A stretch of 6,105 nucleotides of DNA from Thermoplasmata archaeon (GTDB lineage: Archaea; Thermoplasmatota; Thermoplasmata; Thermoplasmatales; Thermoplasmataceae). Below are positions 1 to 5,285 of the stretch, in pieces. The translations under genes and the position numbers were made by a program. The stretch is from NCBI GenBank assembly GCA_021793945.1, contig JAJYRT010000114.1, positions 1 to 6,105 on the forward strand, given 5' to 3'. Positions within the stretch are counted from its first letter, which is position 1, and the number at the start of each line of letters is the position of its first letter. The notes beneath the pieces were generated by a model. It was not told the origin of the DNA. It worked only from the letters and a program-made list of their open reading frames with translations, and made no database searches.

Positions 1-13
1 GTCTTGCTTTTCT

Positions 14-85
14 GGGCTGGTAGATCAGAGGTAGATCGCTTCCTTGGCATGGAAGAGGCCCGGGGTTCAAATCCCCGCCAGTCCA
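14..85 (+). tRNA. tRNA-Ala (anticodon GGC)
   Basis: A full cloverleaf can be folded by eye. The acceptor stem is GGGCTGG (14-20) with CCAGTCC (78-84), and the discriminator base is A85. The D stem is GATC (23-26) with GATC (34-37). The anticodon stem is CTTCC (39-43) with GGAAG (51-55), and the loop TTGGCAT carries anticodon GGC at 46-48, which reads GCC alanine codons. The T stem is CGGGG (61-65) with CCCCG (73-77) around loop TTCAAAT. The third acceptor pair is G16-U82, the G3:U70 pair that alanyl-tRNA synthetase uses as its main identity element, so the anticodon and the acceptor agree. The 3' CCA is not encoded, as is common in archaea. There is no intron. The promoter would lie mostly left of the window. 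Confidence 0.96.
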
Positions 86-90
86 CTTTT
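86..90 (+). terminator. Short T-run after the tRNA
   Basis: The tRNA is followed directly by CTTTT. Archaeal RNA polymerase terminates at short oligo-T runs in the non-template strand, so this may end the tRNA transcript. The run is only four T long and has no hairpin of its own, so the call is tentative. Confidence 0.35.
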
Positions 91-396
91 ATAAATGTCA
101 AGTGTATTTACATAATATCAGGCTCTAGATGCCAGTTTCTTTATATACCATGTTTCCCTATTTTGAAATGTATTAATGTTAGGATTGTAATGCATACACC
201 ATGAAAGGATCTCAGAAATAAATCTCCATGGGATTATTCCCCAGTCGTCCCGGATTCATGGATCGGATTTATCCTTCCACCCATCCAGATAGCCTTAAAT
301 CGCTTCTAACTGGTGTGTCAGCGTGAACGGGTCAGAGTGCGATTGCCTTCATGAGTTATCTGATCCCATAGATCCGACATTGTAGATCGGCCAATT
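91..396. other. Intergenic stretch without a recognisable gene
   Basis: About 300 bases between the tRNA and a doubtful reading frame. All plus-strand frames are broken by stops at short intervals and I found no convincing minus-strand frame. It contains the orphan TATA box at 140-147, a weaker TTAAAT at 294-299, and several overlapping GATC/GGATC-like words between 240 and 390 (for example around 259-264 and 369-390) that make only short, weak inverted repeats. No tRNA-like or strongly structured RNA was seen. It may be decayed sequence or a small-RNA region. Confidence 0.4.
140..147 (+). promoter_or_regulatory. Orphan archaeal TATA box
   Basis: TTTATATA matches the archaeal TATA box consensus exactly. 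Transcription would be expected to start near 168-172. Every ATG from there to 201 (168, 176, 190, 201) runs into a stop within seven codons, so no protein gene follows. It could drive a small RNA, be the remains of a promoter of a lost gene, or be chance in AT-rich DNA. Confidence 0.3.
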
Positions 397-615
397 TTGA
401 ACTTTCCCGTCGGTGGCGTATATTTCTCAGTCAAGAAACTCAATCTAATTTTCAGGAGAGCACAGCTATTGAGAGCTACAATATTAGATGAGATAGGAAC
501 GAGGCCATGTGAAGAAAGATCATTCTACATGGAATACCAGTTCGGGAACAAAATTTGTTTCGTTCAGGAGGGAACTGCCTTTGATGGAGAGTGGCGGAGA
601 AGTGAAAAACTGTGA
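397..615 (+). CDS. Doubtful 72-codon frame, possible gene remnant
   Basis: An open frame of 72 codons that could begin only at a TTG, with no Shine-Dalgarno sequence and no well-placed TATA box. The preceding in-frame stop is at 361-363. The predicted peptide has a basic N-terminal half (VKKLNLIFRRAQLLRA) and a C-terminal part containing GNKICFVQEG and FDGEWRRSEKL, which looks more protein-like than random. I recognise no family. It ends 16 bases before the stop codon of the opposite-strand peptidase gene, so the two would be convergent. The lack of a proper start suggests either a fragment of an older gene or a chance frame. Confidence 0.2.
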   Translation: MNFPVGGVYFSVKKLNLIFRRAQLLRATILDEIGTRPCEERSFYMEYQFGNKICFVQEGTAFDGEWRRSEKL

Positions 616-631
616 AAAGGATTGGGTTTCT

Positions 632-1186
632 TTATGATTTCTCAGACACAGCAATCCACATGTTTTCAGGTATGCTTATTGTTTCGCTCTTTTCATTCCA
701 GAAAAGCATTTCCTGTTCAAGCTTAAAATGCACTTTAATAAAAAAACCTACGAGACCAAAACCTGGATAGAATTTTCTATCGCCGATGCCGCCTCTGGAG
801 AGTACTATCGCGCCCGCAGAATTCCCGATTATGGTACCTTTGAAAACTCTGAGTTTATCCTGTAAGGATCTGGAATTTAACGCCCGATACAGAATGCCAG
901 GATCTCCTCCCGGCAGATAGATTACGTCTGTAGAGCCAAATTTCTCCAAAACTTGTGAATCATTATCTCCCTTATTCAGGAAATCTGTTGATTGAAACCC
1001 GCAATCAGAGAAGTAACCCCTGAATAAATGCAGGTATTCCAATTCCCTATCGTCAGATTCCTGGGTCCAAGGGATTATAAGAATTCTCTTTGTTGTGGAT
1101 ATGGCTGCGATGCTCCGAAAAAGAGCTTCGTTTGTACGTTTCCTAACATCCTCTCCTCCTTGCAAGATAATCACCTGTGAACCCAC
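632..1186 (-). CDS. Peptidase S51-like protein (dipeptidase E/cyanophycinase type)
   Basis: The 184-residue product matches the class I glutamine amidotransferase-like fold of peptidase family S51, cytoplasmic serine peptidases that in characterised members cleave Asp-Xaa dipeptides or cyanophycin. Visible motifs are an N-terminal strand IILQGGED (6-13), YLPGGDP (90-96) at the usual GG(G)N/D loop, the nucleophile elbow GNSAGA with Ser123, a strand with His153 in KVHF, and IPENMWIAV (172-180), which corresponds to the LPEGNWI segment of E. coli PepE. The putative start is a GTG at 1184-1186. A TTTTTAG element at 1210-1217 is about 27 bases upstream, so the mRNA may be leaderless; a second in-frame GTG at 1172-1174 is possible. 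The protein stops about seven residues after the conserved Trp, whereas PepE continues for roughly 30, so it may be C-terminally truncated or just short. The substrate cannot be told from sequence. Confidence 0.75.
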   Translation of the reverse strand: MGSQVIILQGGEDVRKRTNEALFRSIAAISTTKRILIIPWTQESDDRELEYLHLFRGYFSDCGFQSTDFLNKGDNDSQVLEKFGSTDVIYLPGGDPGILYRALNSRSLQDKLRVFKGTIIGNSAGAIVLSRGGIGDRKFYPGFGLVGFFIKVHFKLEQEMLFWNEKSETISIPENMWIAVSEKS

Positions 1187-1209
1187 AATGGAGTTAAGCA
1201 GTTGAGAAA

Positions 1210-1217
1210 CTAAAAAT
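1210..1217 (-). promoter_or_regulatory. Possible TATA box of the S51-like gene
   Basis: The minus strand reads ATTTTTAG, centred about 27 bases upstream of the GTG at 1186, the spacing expected for a leaderless archaeal transcript. A second AT-rich element, CATAATAAATG, lies near 1225-1235 and would give a leader of about 17 bases. The match to the TATA consensus is only fair. Confidence 0.35.
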
Positions 1218-1309
1218 TTGCCGACATTTATTATGGGCTCGACCCAACCATGGCTTCCAACCTGCAGATGTTAAATGCTAAAAATGCAGTGCACCATCGT
1301 AAGTGTAGG

Positions 1310-1343
1310 TGCGAAAATAATACCCGTATTATCAAATTTCGCA
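1310..1343. repeat. Two-part inverted repeat (hairpin) between two minus-strand genes
   Basis: TGCGAAA (1310-1316) is complementary to TTTCGCA (1337-1343), and directly inside it ATAATAC (1317-1323) is complementary to GTATTAT (1326-1332). The result is a 14-bp interrupted stem with a four-base CAAA bulge on one side and a tight CC (or CCCG) loop. It begins 14 bases after the stop codon of the 193-residue minus-strand gene and lies about 120 bases upstream of the S51-like gene. It may act as a transcript-end hairpin, protect an mRNA 3' end, or be an operator. No long T-run follows on the minus strand, so it is not a typical intrinsic terminator. Confidence 0.6.
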
Positions 1344-1357
1344 ATAGATACTGTTGT

Positions 1358-1939
1358 CTAAGCCCTCAGTGCAACTAAACGCCTGTAAAGCTCTCTCAGA
1401 TTCTTCCCTATCTCCCTTATTATATCTACTATAGCCGGGATCATGCCAGCGTAAAGCGCTTCCATCCTGTCAACCAGTCTTATCATATATTCGACCCTGG
1501 ATTTAAAAACGTCTACTGCGATATAGAAATCCTTGGTCTTCTTCGACTCATCGCCTTCTGGAACAGCTTCAGCATGGCTGATTTGGCCCTTTATCGGCCC
1601 CGAGGGGATCTCAAAATCGACAGCATTCGGGTATTTTATATACAGGTAGTTTGGAAGTTTCATTCCGCGTTCTCTGGCATTTATGCAATCTGCTTCCTCT
1701 ACATTTATTCTTGAACCGTTCATGAAAAGTATCTTGAGGCCAACTTCTGCGCAATTTGGGTCCTCGAAAACCCTCAGTTTTTCTGAAAGCCGACCTTTTA
1801 TGTTTGCATAGACCGAGAATGGATACTTTCCATGCATCTTTGAAATTTCTTCCTGAAGAGACAAAAGTCCCCGATATCTGTTCATCTCCTCTATTCGAGC
1901 GAGCATTCTATGATAACCGTTCTGGCCGTCCTCTTCCAC
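1358..1939 (-). CDS. Conserved-looking protein of unknown function (193 aa)
   Basis: I do not recognise the family. The frame is open up to an ATG at 2062 (234 residues), but a strong TATA box at 1957-1967 lies inside that extension, and a GTG at 1937-1939 is about 23 bases downstream of it. I therefore take the GTG as the leaderless start, giving 193 residues. The protein has a charged helical N-terminus (residues 1-37), a mixed middle section with KILFMNGSRINVEEADCINA (69-88) and YLYIKYPNAVDFEIPSGPIKG (98-118), a charged linker (PEGDESKKTKD, 127-137), and a long C-terminal helical part (138-193), amphipathic and ending in the basic LRELYRRLVALRA. There is no signal peptide or membrane segment, so it should be cytoplasmic. 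Two cysteines (63 and 85) do not form a metal motif. It is divergent from the gene starting at 2182. Confidence 0.65.
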   Translation of the reverse strand: MEEDGQNGYHRMLARIEEMNRYRGLLSLQEEISKMHGKYPFSVYANIKGRLSEKLRVFEDPNCAEVGLKILFMNGSRINVEEADCINARERGMKLPNYLYIKYPNAVDFEIPSGPIKGQISHAEAVPEGDESKKTKDFYIAVDVFKSRVEYMIRLVDRMEALYAGMIPAIVDIIREIGKNLRELYRRLVALRA

Positions 1940-1956
1940 ATTGCTAAATGAGGGAA

Positions 1957-1967
1957 TTATATAAAAT
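1957..1967 (-). promoter_or_regulatory. TATA box of the 193-residue protein gene
   Basis: The minus strand reads ATTTTATATAA, a near-perfect archaeal TATA box. Initiation about 25 bases downstream falls on or next to the GTG at 1937-1939, which points to a leaderless mRNA and decides the start. A competing element, AATAAATAG on the minus strand at 2091-2099, could place a second start near the ATG at 2062. Confidence 0.6.
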
Positions 1968-2107
1968 TTTATTTCCGTAATGCAAACATGAATAAATTTC
2001 GTCTCGAACGATGCCTGCTTATTTAGCGATCCGGGAAGTGCTTGCCGATTATAGTCTTGCATACAGTGAAGCGCAGGTCACGACTCCCGACTATTTATTC
2101 CGTACCA

Positions 2108-2123
2108 GCATTCATATGGATGC
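2108..2123. repeat. Imperfect palindrome upstream of the 308-residue protein gene
   Basis: GCATTCATATGGATGC pairs with its own reverse complement at seven of eight positions per arm, the exception being the fifth. It lies 59-74 bases upstream of the ATG at 2182 in the divergent spacer and next to a second palindrome, so a dimeric regulator site is possible. Such short palindromes also occur by chance. Confidence 0.35.
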
Positions 2124-2131
2124 GAAATAAA

Positions 2132-2146
2132 AGCGTTCTGAACGCT
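2132..2146. repeat. Perfect palindrome, candidate operator
   Basis: AGCGTT (2132-2137) and AACGCT (2141-2146) are exact inverted repeats around a three-base CTG centre. The site lies 36-50 bases upstream of the ATG at 2182 and overlaps the edge of an AT-rich GAAATAAAA element (2124-2132), so a bound dimer could block or assist promoter use. The function is inferred from shape and position only. Confidence 0.4.
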
Positions 2147-2166
2147 GTAATCCCTTTAGTCTTCGG

Positions 2167-2174
2167 TTAAATAC
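2167..2174 (+). promoter_or_regulatory. Possible TATA box of the 308-residue protein gene
   Basis: TTAAATAC is a good TATA match, but it is only about 12 bases from the ATG at 2182. If it is used, transcription would start near 2196 and translation would begin at the in-frame ATG at 2206 (residue 9) or 2215 (residue 12). The weaker GAAATAAAA at 2124-2132 would instead serve the ATG at 2182 with a leader of about 28 bases and no Shine-Dalgarno sequence. Confidence 0.35.
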
Positions 2175-2181
2175 AATTTCG

Positions 2182-3108
2182 ATGCTGATCAAGGATGTCG
2201 ACCAAATGCTGGACATGCAATTCGTGATATCAATAAGGGACGGAAGCGAACTGCTTGGCTACAGCGGTGGATTGTGCCTGAAAATTCCCTGTACTGCGCT
2301 GGTGGACAACAGCAGGATAAGTATCCTGTTCTTCCCCGAGAGTGAAACCTCACTTGATCCTGATATTAAAAAATTCCGGGAAGCCCTGGGAGCAAGGAAC
2401 CTGGGAAATTCCTGGGTCGTTGATCTGTCGGATGCCACGATTGCTGAACTTGGCTATCTCAGGCCATTCCTGAAGATACCTTCCGTCATCCTGGATGAAG
2501 TTACACTTGAAAACGGATCCATTTATGCAGGGCTGAGATTCCACAGTAATTACCTGGATAAGGTATCGAAAGAGGTAAAGGCAATTTCCAGGGAAACCGG
2601 CAAGCTATCACTTGAATACCTCGGAAAAAGCGGCGGGTTGATCTCTGTGCTCAGGAAAATAGACCAGAAGATCCCACTATTCTATTTTTCTCTTGAAGGC
2701 GAACCACCCGAAACAAAGAAATCGGAAGAGGCCCAGCCAGTTTCAGGAAAATGGATAAGGGAGATCAAGTTCACGGCTGATGATCTGGTCAGAGGGCTAT
2801 ACACGGTTGACACTCCAAAGTCTGGCTTGAACTTAACCCTGAATGAGGTTTCCTTCGGTGATAACCTTTATGAGGGTCCAGCGAAGGATGATATTCTTGA
2901 ATTTGTAAGGAAGAAAACCGCCGAGTCGTTTATCCCAACATTCTCAAAAATTCAGGGATACGATGGAAAAAAGGTCTCCATGGATTTTGTGGTACCGGAG
3001 ATAGAACTGCAAAAATTTCTCTCCGTCGTTTCCGAAACATTGAGTGCATTCCCTGACTGGAAGATAAATCTGTCCAATGCCGGAAAGTTTTCCAACCTGG
3101 TTGACTGA
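2182..3108 (+). CDS. Protein of unknown function with two similar segments (308 aa)
   Basis: I do not recognise a named family. The product is soluble, with no signal peptide or membrane segment. Two regions share the pattern of a strand, a helix and a second strand: residues 112-150 (GSIYAGLRFHSNYLDK... then GKLSLEYLGKSGG) and 262-302 (GKKVSMDFVVPEIELQK... then DWKINLSNAG). They look like a duplicated ferredoxin- or ACT-like half-domain. A charged, Pro/Glu/Lys-rich linker (173-188) separates the two halves of the protein. The layout loosely recalls the N-terminal sensor parts of archaeal bacterio-opsin-activator-like regulators, but no helix-turn-helix follows, so this is only a guess. Starts at 2206 or 2215 are possible if the TATA at 2167 is used. 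A 46-residue gene for a helix-turn-helix-like protein follows 78 bases downstream on the same strand. Confidence 0.7.
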   Translation: MLIKDVDQMLDMQFVISIRDGSELLGYSGGLCLKIPCTALVDNSRISILFFPESETSLDPDIKKFREALGARNLGNSWVVDLSDATIAELGYLRPFLKIPSVILDEVTLENGSIYAGLRFHSNYLDKVSKEVKAISRETGKLSLEYLGKSGGLISVLRKIDQKIPLFYFSLEGEPPETKKSEEAQPVSGKWIREIKFTADDLVRGLYTVDTPKSGLNLTLNEVSFGDNLYEGPAKDDILEFVRKKTAESFIPTFSKIQGYDGKKVSMDFVVPEIELQKFLSVVSETLSAFPDWKINLSNAGKFSNLVD

Positions 3109-3144
3109 ATTTATCCATCCACAATCCGGCATCCATGGAAAAGG

Positions 3145-3154
3145 TTAGATATTG
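3145..3154 (+). promoter_or_regulatory. Possible TATA box of the 46-residue gene
   Basis: TTAGATATTG is a moderate TATA match. Initiation about 26 bases downstream would give a leader of 12-15 bases holding the GAGG at 3173-3176. If it is used, the small gene has its own promoter and does not depend on read-through from upstream. Confidence 0.3.
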
Positions 3155-3186
3155 TTTAGCATTGATACGCCAGAGGATGAACTGCC

Positions 3187-3327
3187 ATGGCAGAACTTAA
3201 AAGAAGGGATGTCAGAAGGATCAGGAAACTTTTGAAGCAGGGGATAGAGGTACCTGAGATATGCAGAGAGTTCAGCATTAAGCCAGAGGAATGGAGAGAC
3301 GTAGTAAACAAGTATGAATTGTTCTGA
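3187..3327 (+). CDS. Small basic helix-turn-helix-like protein (46 aa)
   Basis: A complete 46-codon gene runs from ATG to TGA. The peptide starts MAELKRRDVRRIRKLLKQG and continues IEVPEICREFSI, KPEEWRDVVNKYELF. It is mostly helical and rich in Arg/Lys at the N-terminus. The order helix (5-18), turn at QGIE, short helix (VPEICREFSI, 22-31), turn, helix (KPEEWRDVVNKY) resembles the three-helix DNA-binding domain of Hin/resolvase and transposase type. A GAGG at 3173-3176, ten bases upstream of the ATG, can serve as Shine-Dalgarno sequence, and TTAGATATTG at 3145-3154 is a candidate TATA box with a leader of about 12 bases. It could bind DNA or a protein partner. It follows the 308-residue protein gene and may be co-transcribed with it. 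It is read in the same frame as that gene, but stops at 3106 and 3157 separate them. Confidence 0.6.
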   Translation: MAELKRRDVRRIRKLLKQGIEVPEICREFSIKPEEWRDVVNKYELF

Positions 3328-3533
3328 ACAAATGTCCATTGCTCAGTTCCGAAAGGACAGCAACCATAAATGACTGCAGAACAGTTACGATGAATATTAT
3401 CAGGGAAATTTGATGGTGATCTGCCTCCTCCCGTGTCACCACCATATCAGCTAACCAGTACAGTTATGATTATTAGGGATACGGCAATCCCACATTGAGT
3501 ATCGACTCTTAAAACGTGCAGATGTGGTAGGGT
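3328..3533. other. Gene-free spacer with a small inverted repeat
   Basis: About 200 bases between the 46-residue gene and the ABC permease gene. The only structure seen is TGGTGA (3414-3419) with TCACCA (3436-3441), a six-base stem around a 16-base pyrimidine-rich loop, with no T-run behind it. A 13-codon frame from the ATG at 3413 is too short to call. The right end holds the permease promoter. Confidence 0.4.
3508..3515 (+). promoter_or_regulatory. TATA box of the ABC exporter operon
   Basis: CTTAAAAC is centred about 22 bases upstream of the ATG at 3534. No Shine-Dalgarno sequence precedes that ATG, so the first gene of the operon is probably translated from a leaderless mRNA while the second uses a ribosome binding site. 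Confidence 0.5.
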
Positions 3534-4376
3534 ATGGTTCAGGAGGCAGGTAAATTCGGTATTGTTGTTTCGCAATATTTCAGGAATTATTACAGGTCGA
3601 GAAGCTTTTACCTCATGCTTGTGATCTCGCTTCTGATCTCTGGTCTTATGACTTACTTTTCATTGAAATACATTGGAAACCTGCACGTAACTTTTGGGGG
3701 AGCCTCGTTCAATTCCCTTAGTTCCTCCCTCAAGGAAAGCGCTGTCCTTTATCTCTGGGCTTTTGTTCTTTCATATCTCCCTGTTTTTTCGGCAGTTTTT
3801 TTTGGCTCCCCGGCAATTTCGAGCGAGATTGAAAACAAGACTGCGTACCACATATTTCCTTTGCCTATCAGGCGGTCAACGCTACTGTTTGGCAAGCTGA
3901 CTGCTGCTGTGGCCGTATCCTACATTATTGTGAGCATATACACCATATTTGAAATCATAAGCTACGTGATCCTCTTTGGATCATTTCCCGGCATAGTTTT
4001 TCTCTACTCGTACCTGTTGCTTCTCCTCTTCATAATCTCAATCACGGCCTTCACCTTTCTCGTCAGCTCCATATTCAACAAGAACATGTATGCTTACATC
4101 ACCGTTTTCCTGCTCTATTATCTCATATTCAATGCGCTTTACATAATACTCGACTTTCTCTACAATTATAACGCCTTTTTCCTTCTGAGTGAAGCAGCTT
4201 CCATAATTGAGAGGGTATTCATAGACATAAACACAACAGTCCCGGGAAGCACCTCAATATCCCTGAATGGTGCGGGCAGTGGACCAATTGGAATTGCCGC
4301 CATTGTCATGGTCATTTATACGGTGATCTCCATAGCAGGGGCCTTGATTCTGTTTGACAGGAAGGAAGTGAAATAA
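3534..4376 (+). CDS. ABC-2 type transporter permease
   Basis: The 280-residue product is a polytopic membrane protein with six predicted transmembrane segments at about 25-45, 70-95, 122-148, 154-180, 186-209 and 252-274. A cytoplasmic N-terminus contains YFRNYYRSRSFY. Between the second and third segments is SSEIENKTAYHIFPLPIRRS (97-116) followed by LLFGKL, the hallmark cytoplasmic loop of ABC-2 permeases, which contacts the ATPase. The larger extracytoplasmic loop lies between segments five and six (210-250). The family, including NatB- and BcrB-like proteins, exports drugs, peptides, ions or lipids; the substrate here is not evident. The start at 3534 is supported by the TATA box at 3508-3515. 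The stop codon overlaps the ATPase start by one base (TAATG), so the two are translated as a unit and should form a dimeric exporter. Confidence 0.9.
   Translation: MVQEAGKFGIVVSQYFRNYYRSRSFYLMLVISLLISGLMTYFSLKYIGNLHVTFGGASFNSLSSSLKESAVLYLWAFVLSYLPVFSAVFFGSPAISSEIENKTAYHIFPLPIRRSTLLFGKLTAAVAVSYIIVSIYTIFEIISYVILFGSFPGIVFLYSYLLLLLFIISITAFTFLVSSIFNKNMYAYITVFLLYYLIFNALYIILDFLYNYNAFFLLSEAASIIERVFIDINTTVPGSTSISLNGAGSGPIGIAAIVMVIYTVISIAGALILFDRKEVK
4364..4371 (+). promoter_or_regulatory. Ribosome binding site of the ATPase gene
   Basis: GGAAGTGA differs by one base from the archaeal consensus GGAGGTGA and ends four bases before the ATG at 4376. It lies within the last codons of the permease gene, which fits a start internal to an operon, in contrast to the leaderless first gene. 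Confidence 0.6.
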
Positions 4377-5278
4377 TGGCCTCTGTAGACGTAAAGGGTG
4401 TCTCGAAGAACTACGGTAATATAACTGCACTGAAAAATGTCAGCCTTTCCCTGGATACAAACGGATGCATAGGAATCCTGGGACCGAATGGCGCAGGAAA
4501 AACAACATTGATGAAGCTTATCACGAATATAATCAAACCCTCAACCGGTGAAATCCTCGTCAATGGAACCAATGTCTCCAATGATCCATCGGTTGCCCTC
4601 AGAACAGTTGGCAGCATCATTGAACAACCGGAGTTCTATACATACCTGACCGCCTATGAGACAATGATGTTCGTATGCCGCATCAAAGGTGGCACAAAGG
4701 AATACTGCATGTCGGAAATAGACAGGGTTAGCGAGCTGACAGAGGTAAATGGCTTCATTAACAGGAAGACCGGCACATATTCAAGAGGGATGAAGCAAAG
4801 GTTGGCATTAGCAGTTGCCCTGATAAATGACCCTGACGTGATCGTTCTTGACGAACCCACGTTCGGACTTGATCCAAAGGGCATGTCGGACATCAGGAAT
4901 GCACTGAACAGGATAAGGGAACAGAGAAACAGCATAATTATCCTGAGCACTCACCTCATTTCTGAGGTCAAGGAACTATGCGATCGAGTAATAATAATGG
5001 ATGAGGGGTCAATTGTATACGATTCTGAAACTGACAGCGTTGATAAGAGTCTTAGAGTTCGCTTCTATGAAGTGCCCGAAGATGGGCTGAACAGCATTGC
5101 TAATGAACCCGTTATCGAGGACGGAGGGAAAACTGCTATTTTCAGGGTAGGGAAGGAAGTGCCAAATTACATTATAATCCGGGACCTGATGAGCAGAGGA
5201 GCGAAGATCAGGGACATTGAGGAATCCTCTGGCTTAGAGGAGAAATATCTGTCAATGGTTGGGAGAGGGAAGGCCTGA
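4376..5278 (+). CDS. ABC transporter ATP-binding protein
   Basis: The 300-residue product is a complete nucleotide-binding subunit. It has the A-loop Tyr13, Walker A GPNGAGKT (36-43), a Q-loop with Gln84 in IIEQPEFY, the signature YSRGMKQ (135-141, with Arg in the usual second position of SGG), Walker B VIVLDE (155-160), a D-loop GLDP (164-167) and the switch His193 in STH. The IIEQPEFYTYLTAYE stretch is typical of the BcrA/antibiotic-export branch of ABC-2 ATPases, which commonly read I(I/L)E.P.FYP.LT. Residues after about 225 form the C-terminal accessory domain ending in GLEEKYLSMVG, the usual SLEDVFL-like end. It hydrolyses ATP at the inner face of the membrane to drive the permease encoded just upstream. 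It ends seven bases from the stop of the convergent membrane protein gene. Confidence 0.95.
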   Translation: MASVDVKGVSKNYGNITALKNVSLSLDTNGCIGILGPNGAGKTTLMKLITNIIKPSTGEILVNGTNVSNDPSVALRTVGSIIEQPEFYTYLTAYETMMFVCRIKGGTKEYCMSEIDRVSELTEVNGFINRKTGTYSRGMKQRLALAVALINDPDVIVLDEPTFGLDPKGMSDIRNALNRIREQRNSIIILSTHLISEVKELCDRVIIMDEGSIVYDSETDSVDKSLRVRFYEVPEDGLNSIANEPVIEDGGKTAIFRVGKEVPNYIIIRDLMSRGAKIRDIEESSGLEEKYLSMVGRGKA

Positions 5279-5285
5279 GCCCTGC

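Noticed and set aside
4..204. 66-codon plus-strand frame across the tRNA gene
   Set aside because: It overlaps the whole tRNA-Ala and its peptide is a translation of structural RNA; no promoter or ribosome site.
267..288. Possible repeat between 267-288 and 3110-3135 (TTTATCC...CATCC words)
   Set aside because: The shared words are short and need gaps to align; not convincing as a dispersed repeat.
3106..3327. Read-through or fusion of the 308-residue protein with the 46-residue helix-turn-helix-like protein
   Set aside because: They share a frame, but there is a TGA at 3106 and a further in-frame TAG at 3157, and the residues between look non-coding. The small gene also has its own start signals.
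3414..3441. TGGTGA/TCACCA hairpin as terminator
   Set aside because: The stem is only six pairs with a 16-base loop and no T-run, and it is about 90 bases past the nearest stop codon.
3413..3454. 13-codon frame with Cys and His residues (MVICLLPCHHHIS)
   Set aside because: Too short, no ribosome site, and it overlaps a weak inverted repeat; likely chance.
4411..4950. Minus-strand frames opposite the ABC ATPase gene (69 and 98 codons)
   Set aside because: They are antisense to a gene with intact Walker and signature motifs and show no independent start signals.
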